In this document: positions 43,321-50,953 of the stretch, in pieces
Layout of the letters: every line of letters starts with the position of its first letter
How positions within the stretch are numbered: the first letter of the stretch is position 1
Assembly: GCA_038745585.1 (NCBI GenBank)
Contig: JBCDLH010000001.1
Span: 124,001-188,000 of the forward strand
DNA from: HLUCCA09 sp038745585
GTDB taxonomy: Bacteria; Pseudomonadota; Alphaproteobacteria; Rhodobacterales; Rhodobacteraceae
Length of the DNA: 64,000 bases
Direction of reading: 5' to 3'
Program-made: the position numbers and the translations under genes
The notes under the pieces: model-generated
Seen by the model: the letters and a program-made list of their open reading frames with translations, nothing else
Told to the model about the DNA's origin: nothing
The model's database searches: none

Positions 43321-44062
43321 GGCGCTTCTGTCCGTCGACGGTCTTACCGCAGGCTACGTGCCGGACATGCCGATCCTGCACGAAGTGCATCTGACCGCCC
43401 CCGCCGGAGCACTGACGGTGGTCATCGGGCCCAATGGCGCGGGAAAGTCGACATTGATTAAGGCGGTGGCAGGGCTCGTGCCGGTGGCGGTGGGACGCGT
43501 CGTCTTTGCCGGCGCGCCTATCACAGGGACACGCCCCGACCGACTTTCGGCCCAGGGCATCGCGTATGTTCCGCAATCAGACAACGTCTTCAAATCTCTA
43601 AGCATTGCCCAAAACCTGGACCTTGCGCTGCGCGGCGCCAGGCGCGCGGGCAATGCCGACGCCCTCTTCGCCCGGTTTCCCGTCCTTGGGGAGAAGCGGC
43701 GGGAAAGGGCGGCGTCGCTCTCTGGCGGGCAGCGGCAGCTCCTCGCCATTGCGATGGCCCTGGCGACGGAGCCCCGCCTCATTCTGATGGATGAGCCGTC
43801 CGCGGGCCTCTCCCCCAAGGCGGCCGACGAAGTGCTCGACCATGCACGCGCCCTCGCCGATGCGGGCACGGCGATCGTCCTGGTGGAGCAGAACGTGAAA
43901 CAGGCGCTCCGGCGGGGAGACCGGGCCTGGGTGCTCGCCGAAGGGCGCAACCGCCTCGACGCGCCGTCCAAAGAGCTTCTCGGCGCACCCGATCTCGGTG
44001 AAATCTACCTCGGTTTGCGTGCGGAAGACCGAGCCGATCAGCGGGCGGGGGTTGAGGCCTGA
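43313..44062 (+). CDS. Branched-chain amino-acid-type ABC transporter ATPase, LivF type
   Basis: A 249-residue ATPase. Walker A GPNGAGKSTLIK, Q-loop YVPQSDNVF, signature LSGGQRQLL, Walker B LILMDEPSAGLSP and switch VLVEQNVKQAL are present. The start overlaps the LivG-type stop by eight bases. Its stop shares one base with the LivH-type start. Confidence 0.92.
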   Translation: MPEALLSVDGLTAGYVPDMPILHEVHLTAPAGALTVVIGPNGAGKSTLIKAVAGLVPVAVGRVVFAGAPITGTRPDRLSAQGIAYVPQSDNVFKSLSIAQNLDLALRGARRAGNADALFARFPVLGEKRRERAASLSGGQRQLLAIAMALATEPRLILMDEPSAGLSPKAADEVLDHARALADAGTAIVLVEQNVKQALRRGDRAWVLAEGRNRLDAPSKELLGAPDLGEIYLGLRAEDRADQRAGVEA

Positions 44063-44976
44063 TGCTTCAGCATCTGGTCGACGGTATCCTTGTCGGGTCG
44101 TTCCTGTCGCTCGGGGCGATTGGACTGACGCTCACGATGCATATCCTACGGTTCGCCAATTTCTCGCATGCGGAACTGCTGTCGATCGGCGCCTATGCCG
44201 CTCTTGTCGGCACGCGCCTTTTCGAGGCGCTTCTGCCTCTCTTCGCGACCAAGATCGGCCCTCTTTCGATGACGGGTGCGCTGGTGCTCGCGATCTTTGC
44301 TTCGATGGTGATCACGGCCGCTTCGGCGCTTGCGTTTGACCGGCTCGTCTTTCGCCGGGTCCGGGAGAAGGGTGAGGAATTGTCGATGGTGTTTGCCTCC
44401 TTCGGCATGGCGCTCGTGGTGCGTAACCTCATCGGCCTCGCCTTTGGCCTCCACCCGCAGCTTTACTCCCAGGACATCGCGTTCGCCATGGTCCTAAGCC
44501 GGGATCCGCTGCTCCTGGTAAAGCCGGATCAGGTCTTCGTTCTGGCCGCAGCGCTCACCATCATGGTCGCGCTGCATCTGGTGATGAGCCGGACGCGCTT
44601 CGGCTTTGCCCTGCGCGCCGTTGCCGAGAACCCGACGCTTGCGCAGATCCACGGGGTCAACCTACGCGCGATGATTGCAGCGGTCTGGATCATCGGCGGC
44701 GCGCTCGGGGCGGCCGCCGGCGTGTTCTACGGCCTGAGTTACCAGATCTCGCCGGTGATGGGGCGGGATCTTGTGTTGCCGATCTTCGCGGCCACCATCG
44801 TCGGCGGGATCGGCTCGGTCTACGGGGCGGTGGCGGGTGGCTTCATCGTGGGCATCGCGTCGAACCTTGCGCTCACGATCTTGCCCTCGGGCTACGCGCC
44901 ATCGGTCCCCTTCCTCTTGATCATTTTGGTCCTGCTTTTGTGGCCCCACGGCCTCTTCGGGGAGGCGCGCGCATGA
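44062..44976 (+). CDS. Branched-chain amino-acid-type ABC permease, LivH type
   Basis: A 304-residue inner-membrane permease with about eight spans. Family patterns are LRFANFSHAELLSIGAY, RTRFGFALRAVAENPTLA, IHGVNLRAM and IVGGIGSVYGAVAGGF. It starts on the last base of the LivF-type stop. Confidence 0.92.
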   Translation: MLQHLVDGILVGSFLSLGAIGLTLTMHILRFANFSHAELLSIGAYAALVGTRLFEALLPLFATKIGPLSMTGALVLAIFASMVITAASALAFDRLVFRRVREKGEELSMVFASFGMALVVRNLIGLAFGLHPQLYSQDIAFAMVLSRDPLLLVKPDQVFVLAAALTIMVALHLVMSRTRFGFALRAVAENPTLAQIHGVNLRAMIAAVWIIGGALGAAAGVFYGLSYQISPVMGRDLVLPIFAATIVGGIGSVYGAVAGGFIVGIASNLALTILPSGYAPSVPFLLIILVLLLWPHGLFGEARA

Positions 44977-45935
44977 TCGGGCTCGTCTCTTACCTCGTCT
45001 TTTTCGGAACCGTGGCCGCGATCCTCGCCATAGCGACGCTGGGGCTCAACCTGCAATGGGGCTATACCGGCCTCTTCAATGGCGGCGTCGTTGCGAGCTT
45101 CGGCGCCGGAGCTTACGGCACGCTGATCCTGGGCGGCCCGCCGCAGGAGGCGCATCTCGGTGGCTTTGGCCTGCCCTGGATCATCGCCATTGCCGGCGGT
45201 CTCGTGTTTGCCGCCCTTCTGGCGTGGGTCGTCGGCATCCTCACATTGCGCCTCCGGCACGACTACCTCGCGATTGCGACCTTTGGTGTGGCCGTGGCGT
45301 TTGAGAATGTAGCGCGCAATGCGATGGGGCTCACCGGCGGCGCGCAGGGCATCCGCGGCTTTGAGCGCCCGTTGCGCGACACACTTGGCGACGGCTTTAC
45401 CTACAACCTTGCCTTCTTCCTCATGGTCGCGACGTTCCTTTTCCTGACCTACGTCGTGTTGCAACGCCTGACCGCCTCGCCCTTCGGCCGCCTCCTCCGC
45501 GCCATCCGAGAGGACGAGACAGCGGCACGGTCCCTTGGAAAGTCCCCGTCGCGAGTCCGGCTGATGTCCTTCGTCACAGGGTCCGTGGTGATCGGCCTCG
45601 CCGGCGGGCTCTATGGCACGTTCTACGCCTTCGTCTCACCACAAGACGTCTTGCCGATCCTGACGTTTCAAATCTGGGCCATGCTCATCGTCGGCGGCGC
45701 GGGAAACAACGCAGGTGCGGTCGCGGGCGCCGTCCTGATCTGGGGGGCTTGGACAGCGAGCGGTTGGGCCCTCGCCCGCTACGCCCCCATCGAAGCCCAA
45801 CTCTATACAGGCTCGGTTCAGTTTGTTCTGATCGGAGCCGTCATCGTCGGCATGCTGCTCTGGAGACCGCAAGGTCTCTTCCCCGAGCGGCTCGTCGTCT
45901 CCAGCACCGCAACCTCACCACAAGGGCGCAGCTAA
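44973..45935 (+). CDS. Branched-chain amino-acid-type ABC permease, LivM type
   Basis: A 320-residue permease. Family patterns are LGLNLQWGYTGLFNGGVVAS, RHDYLAIATFGVAVAFENV, GAQGIRGFERP and SPFGRLLRAIREDETAARSLGK. ATGA overlap with the LivH-type gene fixes the start at 44973. Confidence 0.92.
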   Translation: MIGLVSYLVFFGTVAAILAIATLGLNLQWGYTGLFNGGVVASFGAGAYGTLILGGPPQEAHLGGFGLPWIIAIAGGLVFAALLAWVVGILTLRLRHDYLAIATFGVAVAFENVARNAMGLTGGAQGIRGFERPLRDTLGDGFTYNLAFFLMVATFLFLTYVVLQRLTASPFGRLLRAIREDETAARSLGKSPSRVRLMSFVTGSVVIGLAGGLYGTFYAFVSPQDVLPILTFQIWAMLIVGGAGNNAGAVAGAVLIWGAWTASGWALARYAPIEAQLYTGSVQFVLIGAVIVGMLLWRPQGLFPERLVVSSTATSPQGRS

Positions 45936-45967
45936 GCGCCCAGCTACCATCCAAACGGGAGACCAAC

Positions 45968-47227
45968 ATGAAAATCAAACTGACCGCCACGCTCCTCGCA
46001 GGGGCCGCCGCCGCAGCGCTGAGCGCGGGCGCCGCCCACGCCCAGGATTGCACCACCAAAATCGGCGCCGTTCTGCCCACCTCGGTCGATTGGGGCCGAC
46101 CGATCGCCGAGGTTGCGCAGTTCGCCGTCGACCTCGTCAACGAGGCCGGCGGTGCCGCAGGTTGCGAGATCGAGATGGTTCTGCGCGACACGCAGGTCGA
46201 CCCCAAGGTCGGCGTCGATGCGGCCAAGGCGCTGGTCGATCTTGAGGGCGTCGACGTGATCCTGGGCGCTGTGTCCTCGGGCGTTTCCATGCCGATCCTT
46301 TCTTCGGTGACGGTGCCGGCCGGGGTCATGCAGATGTCGTGCTGTTCCTCCTCCACCGTCTTCACGCGCTTTGCCGAAGAGGGCAGCGCGAAGGGTCTTT
46401 GGTTCCGCACCTTCGCCACCACCGGTGTCCAGTCGGCGATGGGCGCGAAGGTCGCTGCCGATCAGGGCTACGGCTCCGTCGCCATCCTCTACAAGAACGA
46501 CGATTGGGGGCAGGATATGGCCCAACTGATCGCCGCAGACTTCGCCGCTGCGGGGATCGAGGTCACAGCGTCTGTCGCGATCAACGACGCCCAGCCCTCC
46601 TACCGCGCCGAAGTGACCGAAGCGCTGGCGAGCCAGCCCGAGGCGCTCTACCTCGCGCTTTACCCCAATGAGGGGACATCGGCGGTGCGCGAGTGGATCT
46701 CGCTCGGCGGCACCCAGAACATGATCCTCGCCAACTCGCTCAAATCCGACGAATTCCGCGATAATGTGGGCCTCCAATTTCTCGGGAACGCACTCGGCAC
46801 GGACACCGCGTCGCCACGAGTGGCCTCGGCCGACGCCTTCGTCGAGGCCTACAAGGCCCGGTTCGACAGCGAGCCCAACGGCCCCGGCCTTGCCAATAGC
46901 TTCGACGCCGCGATGATCGCCCTTCTCGCCATGGAAGCCGCGGGAAGCGGTGCGACCGGCGCCGAGATCGCCGCCGCCGTGCCGCGTGTGACCGATCCCG
47001 ACGGCACGCCGGTCACCGCGGATACGGCGGGCTTCACCCGAGCTAAGGAGGTCCTCGCCGGGGGCGGGGCCGTCTCCTATCAGGGCGCGACCGGGAATGT
47101 GCGCTTTGACGCCAACGGCGATGTCTCGGCGCCGGCCGTCATCTGGTCCTTTACCGAGAGCGGCACCGACGAGGTGACGTATGTCTCGCTCGAAGAGGTC
47201 GAAAGCTTCATCGGCTCGCTGAACTGA
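45968..47227 (+). CDS. Branched-chain amino-acid-type substrate-binding protein, LivJ type
   Basis: A 419-residue periplasmic receptor. The signal peptide is LLAGAAAAALSAGAAHA and the mature protein begins QDCTTKIGAVLPTSVDWG. It keeps the class layout with VDVILGAVSSGV and KNDDWGQDMAQLI. Three cysteines in MQMSCCSSSTVF are unusual. GGGAGA precedes the ATG. Such receptors bind amino acids, amides, urea or aromatic acids; context (AKR, Rid) does not settle the ligand. A strong hairpin follows. Confidence 0.92.
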   Translation: MKIKLTATLLAGAAAAALSAGAAHAQDCTTKIGAVLPTSVDWGRPIAEVAQFAVDLVNEAGGAAGCEIEMVLRDTQVDPKVGVDAAKALVDLEGVDVILGAVSSGVSMPILSSVTVPAGVMQMSCCSSSTVFTRFAEEGSAKGLWFRTFATTGVQSAMGAKVAADQGYGSVAILYKNDDWGQDMAQLIAADFAAAGIEVTASVAINDAQPSYRAEVTEALASQPEALYLALYPNEGTSAVREWISLGGTQNMILANSLKSDEFRDNVGLQFLGNALGTDTASPRVASADAFVEAYKARFDSEPNGPGLANSFDAAMIALLAMEAAGSGATGAEIAAAVPRVTDPDGTPVTADTAGFTRAKEVLAGGGAVSYQGATGNVRFDANGDVSAPAVIWSFTESGTDEVTYVSLEEVESFIGSLN

Positions 47228-47235
47228 GCCGATCC

Positions 47236-47268
47236 GGCGGCGCGCATCGGGAGAAGATGCGCGCCGCC
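47236..47268. terminator. Strong hairpin between LivJ-type and GST genes (likely bidirectional terminator)
   Basis: Perfect 13-base arms GGCGGCGCGCATC (47236-47248) and GATGCGCGCCGCC (47256-47268) around a 7-base loop, 8 bp after the LivJ-type stop and about 20 bp before the convergent GST stop. There is no T-run, so efficiency is uncertain. Confidence 0.7.
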
Positions 47269-47270
47269 AT

Positions 47271-47304
47271 CCTCAATAGACTGGGTCCCTCAATAGACAG
47301 GGTC
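47271..47304. repeat. 17-bp tandem direct repeat at the GST 3' end
   Basis: CCTCAATAGACTGGGTC is followed directly by CCTCAATAGACAGGGTC, one mismatch. The second copy covers the last codons and stop of the GST gene; the first is an untranslated duplicate just beyond it. Confidence 0.8.
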
Positions 47305-47985
47305 CGGCGCGAAAAGCTGCGGGTAGAGCGAGCGCAGCGCGACCTCGTCGAACTCCTGCTGAAATTCGTGATTGTCTTTGATCGCACGCGCGCGGATCGC
47401 GGCGGGCCGGGCCTCGATCTCCTGCATCAGCCGGTCGAGATTGGGGTATTTCTGCATGATGTCGTCGTCGCCGAGCATGTAGGTCAGCCGGTCGCCCCAG
47501 CCCCAGACAGCCATGTCGATGATGGTATAGGTCTCGCCCAGCATGTAGCGGCCCTGGCCCAGCCGGTCGTCGATGATCTGCCAATGGCGGCGCGCCTCGA
47601 AGTCGTAGCGCTTAATGGCATAGTGGATCTTTTCCGGCGCAAAGTTGCGGAAGTGGACGGCCTGACCCGAGAAGGGGCCGAGGCCAGAGGCCACAAACAT
47701 CAGCCAAGACAGGAGCGCGCCCCGTTCCTTGTCGCCCGGCGCCGGCAAGAACTGACCGGACTTCTCGGCGAGGTAGAGCAGGATCGCGTTGCTGTCGAAG
47801 ATCACCGCATCGCCATCGGTGAGCACGGGGAGCTTCGCGTTTGGGTTTAGCGCCTTGAAGGTGTCGCTATGCTGCTCGGCCTTGCGCGTCTCGATCGGAA
47901 CCAATTCATAGTCGAGGCCGGATTCCTCTAAAAAGAGCGCCACTTTCATCGGATTGGGGGCCATGTTGTACAGGAATCTGATCAT
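47290..47985 (-). CDS. Glutathione S-transferase family protein
   Basis: A 231-residue protein with a thioredoxin-like N-terminal domain (FLYNMAPNPMKVALFLEESG, NAKLPVLTDGDAVIFDSNAI) and an all-helical C-terminal domain (SGLGPFSGQAVHF, YTIIDMAVWGWGDRL). It resembles the Ure2p/YfcG-like group, which uses glutathione or acts as a disulfide reductase. ATG 47985 is chosen because the domain begins there. No functional link to its neighbours is evident. Confidence 0.9.
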   Translation of the reverse strand: MIRFLYNMAPNPMKVALFLEESGLDYELVPIETRKAEQHSDTFKALNPNAKLPVLTDGDAVIFDSNAILLYLAEKSGQFLPAPGDKERGALLSWLMFVASGLGPFSGQAVHFRNFAPEKIHYAIKRYDFEARRHWQIIDDRLGQGRYMLGETYTIIDMAVWGWGDRLTYMLGDDDIMQKYPNLDRLMQEIEARPAAIRARAIKDNHEFQQEFDEVALRSLYPQLFAPDPVY

Positions 47986-48357
47986 TGGGGCTGCTCCGTT
48001 GAGTAAGGTGGGCGCTTGTCTGGCCAGGCATGGTCTACGCAGGATCGCGATGCGCGCCAAGTCGGTGCCTTACGCGTTCCGTTCCGAGACGCGGGCGACA
48101 TGGCAGACCGTATCGCCACGAGCCCTCGCGCCACGACGGACAACGGCCTGGCCGCCGCGATCGACCACATGGAGCCCTCACGCTGACATTCCGCGCGCAG
48201 CGCCTCTGCGCCGCGTGCACGCCCATGTCGACCGCGATCCCCGTCGAGCACGGACATCGGCTTGTCGTCTTCGGGAGCGGCTTTCAAAGCGCGCGCCGCA
48301 AAGCGAACATATGTGCGCGATGCAAAATGCACTTATATACAAAGGCATGGTGACCGC
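47986..48357. other. 372-bp intergenic region upstream of the NAD-kinase-like gene
   Basis: No supported gene in the first 300 bp. The last part is AT-richer and contains the operator GCGAAC-ATAT-GTGCGC (48303-48318), the most upstream of five such sites in this island. Confidence 0.45.
48303..48318. promoter_or_regulatory. Shared operator copy 1 (GCGAAC-ATAT-GTGCGC), upstream of NAD-kinase-like gene
   Basis: Imperfect palindrome CGAAC-N4-GTGCG ending 39 bp before the start codon at 48358. The same motif is found at four other promoters in 49-62 kb. A partial further half-site (ATGCAAAA) follows 19 bp downstream of the GAAC. Confidence 0.65.
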
Positions 48358-49470
48358 ATGCGGATAGGTCTTGTCGTAAACCCCATCGCCGGTTTGGGCG
48401 GCGCCGTCGGGCTTAAGGGCACGGATGGGCCAGACACCGTCGCCGAAGCACTGCGCCGTGGTGCGGTTGCCCACGCGGGGGAGCGCGCGCGCGGGGCGAT
48501 GCGCATTCTGGCAGACCGCGTACCCGGAACCGAGATTACCGCAGCACCGGGCGATCTTGGCGCCGACTGGCTCGAGGGCCTAGACTTGAGGATCCGCAGG
48601 CTTGACCTTGCCTACAAAAGCGGGACGGCCCGCGACACCCGCGACGCCGTCGCCGCGATGCACGCGACCGAATTGGTGGTCTTTGCCGGTGGCGATGGGA
48701 CCGCCCGCGACATCCTCTCCCGCATTGCGCCCGACCAAGCCATCCTCGGGATCCCCTGCGGCGTGAAGATGCATTCCGGCGTCTTTGCCGTGTCCCCGAG
48801 CGCCGCGGGTGCCCTTCTGGCAGACCTTTTGGCGACGCCCGATCGCATTGTCTGGGACGACAGCACCGAGGTTATGGACATCGACGAGGCCGCGCTCCGC
48901 GCCGGGCGCATCGCGCCAAAGCTCTACGGCCATGCGCGCACGCCCTTGGCGCGCAATCGCATCCAGGCCTCGAAGGGTGGGCCGCGACAAGACTGGAGCG
49001 CGGCGCTCAAGGGCGCGGCGGCGGAGGTGGCCGAGGGGATGGACCCCGAGATCCTCTACATCGTCGGGCCAGGAACAAGCGCGGGGACCGTGGCAGCGGC
49101 CATCGGCGCCGCGCCTAGCATACTTGGCATCGACGCCATCCTAGGTGGGAAGCTTGTCGCACGGGACGCGACCGCCGCAGAGCTCGAAGCCCTGGCCGAA
49201 GGGCGGGCCATCCGGCTGGTGCTGGGCGTGACGGGGCAGCAGGGCTTTCTTCTCGGTCGTGGCAACCAGCAGATCAGTCCGACACTGACACGAAAGGCCG
49301 GGCGAGACGGCCTTATCGTCCTGGCAACGGAGAATAAGCTGGCGGCCCTCTCCCAGCCCAAACTCTGGATCGACACGGGGGATGCGGAGCTCGACGCCGA
49401 TTTGAGTGGCTTCGTGCGCGTCCGGACGGCGCGCGGACGAGAAATGATGATGCGCATTGGGGCGAGTTGA
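48358..49470 (+). CDS. ATP-NAD kinase-like protein (AcoX family)
   Basis: A 370-residue protein with a diacylglycerol/NAD-kinase fold. It begins RIGLVVNPIAGLGGAVGLKG and carries the nucleotide motif VVFAGGDGTARDI and GIPCGVKMHSGVFAV. It ends with a DAILGGKLVARDATAAELEAL-type segment seen in AcoX proteins. Members often sit in catabolic operons and their real substrate is debated. ATG 48358 is 39 bp after a shared operator. It is followed by the GcvPA-like gene, which has its own operator. Confidence 0.82.
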   Translation: MRIGLVVNPIAGLGGAVGLKGTDGPDTVAEALRRGAVAHAGERARGAMRILADRVPGTEITAAPGDLGADWLEGLDLRIRRLDLAYKSGTARDTRDAVAAMHATELVVFAGGDGTARDILSRIAPDQAILGIPCGVKMHSGVFAVSPSAAGALLADLLATPDRIVWDDSTEVMDIDEAALRAGRIAPKLYGHARTPLARNRIQASKGGPRQDWSAALKGAAAEVAEGMDPEILYIVGPGTSAGTVAAAIGAAPSILGIDAILGGKLVARDATAAELEALAEGRAIRLVLGVTGQQGFLLGRGNQQISPTLTRKAGRDGLIVLATENKLAALSQPKLWIDTGDAELDADLSGFVRVRTARGREMMMRIGAS

Positions 49471-49487
49471 TTCAAGCTGTGCGATAT

Positions 49488-49503
49488 GCGAACTTTTGTG
49501 CAC
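49488..49503. promoter_or_regulatory. Shared operator copy 2 (GCGAAC-TTTT-GTGCAC), upstream of GcvPA-like gene
   Basis: It lies in the 76-bp gap after the NAD-kinase-like gene, ending 43 bp before the start at 49547. TGTGCGATATGCGAAC immediately overlaps its left half, giving a tandem arrangement with about 20-bp period. Confidence 0.7.
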
Positions 49504-49546
49504 CAATTGAGCGCGACAAGGGTCAAACGTAACAGGGAGCACTGCG

Positions 49547-50953
49547 ATGGGAAGTGAGATGCGTGCGCATCCATGGATGGCAAACTCTGCGCCGGGCGTG
49601 ATCGAGGCCATGCTCGCCGAGATCGGCGCGTCGTCGGTCGCCGAGGTTTTCGAACAGATCCCGCAGGATCATTTTCGCAAGACGCCGCTCGCGTTGCCGC
49701 CAGCTCTGACCTCCGAAGTTGAGCTGCGCCGGGACCTCGTCAGCAAGCTGAAGAAGAACGACGATTGCGAGACCAATCTGAGCTTCCTCGGTGCCGGCGT
49801 GTGGCAGCACCACGTGCCCGCCATCGTCGACGAGATTGTGGGTCGGACCGAATTCGCCACGAATGTCTGGGGCAGCTACCAGTCGGACCATGGGCGCAAC
49901 CAGACGTGGTTTGAGTTTTCCTCGCAACTTGGCGCGCTCCTCAATCTCGATGTCGTCCAGCTTCCGGTCTATTCCTGGGGCTGCGCCATTGGCCACGCGA
50001 TGCGTATGTCCCAGCGGATCACGGGCCGCTCGAAGGTGCTCGTGCCCGCGCTCTCGGACCCCGAGCGCCTGAGCGTCATCCGCACCTATTGCCAGCCCGT
50101 CGAAATGGAGAGCCACATCGAGGTTGTCCTCGTTGCCGCCGACCCGACCTCCGGGCGCCTCGACCTGAACGATTTGAAGGCAAAGCTCGCTGGCGACGTT
50201 GCGGCCGTCTACTTCGAGAACCCCGCCTATCTCGGCACGATTGAGACAGGCGCGGCTGACATCGCCAAACTCGCCCGCGGCGTTGGGGCCGAGACCATCG
50301 TCGGGGTCGACCCGTCGAGCCTTGGCGTGCTGACCGCGCCGGGCGATTACGGCGCCGATATCGTCACCGGTCCGGTTCAGCCCTTGGGCGTGCACATGCA
50401 TTGCGGTGGCGGCGCGGGCGGCTGGATCGCCTCGCGCGACGATGAGCGCTACGTGCGCGCCTATAACGGCTTTCTGGTCTCAGTCGTGGAAACCCAAGAA
50501 CCAGGGCAGCTCGGCTTTGGCCTCGCTTGCCCGCACCAAAACTCCTACGGAATGCGCGAAAACGGCAACGATTGGACCGGTAACTCGACCTATCTCTGGG
50601 CCATCGCGGGCGCCGTTTACATGAGCCTGCTCGGTCCAGAGGGCTTTCGGGAGTTGGGCAACCTGATCGTCTCGCGTGCGCGGTATGCGGCCAAGCTCCT
50701 CGGCGAAGTGCCTGGGGTTCGGATCGTATGGCCCGAAACGACGTTCAAGGAGTTCGTCGTCAACTTCGACGGCACGGGCAGAAGCGTCGCCGAGATCAAC
50801 GATGCGCTCCGTGCGCGCGGTATCTTCGGCGGCAAAGACCTCTCCGACGAAGACCACAGCCTCGGGCAATCCGCGCTGTACTGCGTAACCGAAATCCACA
50901 CGGCAGCCGATATCCGGCGGCTGGCCGACACGATGAAGGAGGTCTTGGCATGA
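49547..50953 (+). CDS. GcvPA-like protein (divergent glycine dehydrogenase subunit 1)
   Basis: A 468-residue fold-type I PLP-family protein related to the small half of split glycine decarboxylase. It keeps HPWMANSAPGVIEAMLAEIG and SFLGAGVWQHHVPAIVDEIV. The strongly conserved glycine-enzyme stretch YTPYQPEISQG is WGSYQSDHGRNQ here (residues 108-119), and the STYDG/AxAEA area is VYSWGCAIGHAMRM. It probably acts on a different amino acid or amine. It overlaps the GcvPB-like gene by ATGA. No GcvT, GcvH or lipoamide dehydrogenase is nearby. Confidence 0.85.
   Translation: MGSEMRAHPWMANSAPGVIEAMLAEIGASSVAEVFEQIPQDHFRKTPLALPPALTSEVELRRDLVSKLKKNDDCETNLSFLGAGVWQHHVPAIVDEIVGRTEFATNVWGSYQSDHGRNQTWFEFSSQLGALLNLDVVQLPVYSWGCAIGHAMRMSQRITGRSKVLVPALSDPERLSVIRTYCQPVEMESHIEVVLVAADPTSGRLDLNDLKAKLAGDVAAVYFENPAYLGTIETGAADIAKLARGVGAETIVGVDPSSLGVLTAPGDYGADIVTGPVQPLGVHMHCGGGAGGWIASRDDERYVRAYNGFLVSVVETQEPGQLGFGLACPHQNSYGMRENGNDWTGNSTYLWAIAGAVYMSLLGPEGFRELGNLIVSRARYAAKLLGEVPGVRIVWPETTFKEFVVNFDGTGRSVAEINDALRARGIFGGKDLSDEDHSLGQSALYCVTEIHTAADIRRLADTMKEVLA

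Noticed and set aside
47271..47304. Short tandem repeat as part of a CRISPR array
   Set aside because: Only two directly adjacent 17-bp copies with no spacers and no cas genes; it is a simple duplication of a gene end.
49471..49546. Glycine riboswitch before the GcvPA-like gene
   Set aside because: The gap is only 76 bp and is occupied by the repeated operator; a glycine riboswitch aptamer plus expression platform would not fit. The divergent motifs also argue against a glycine enzyme.
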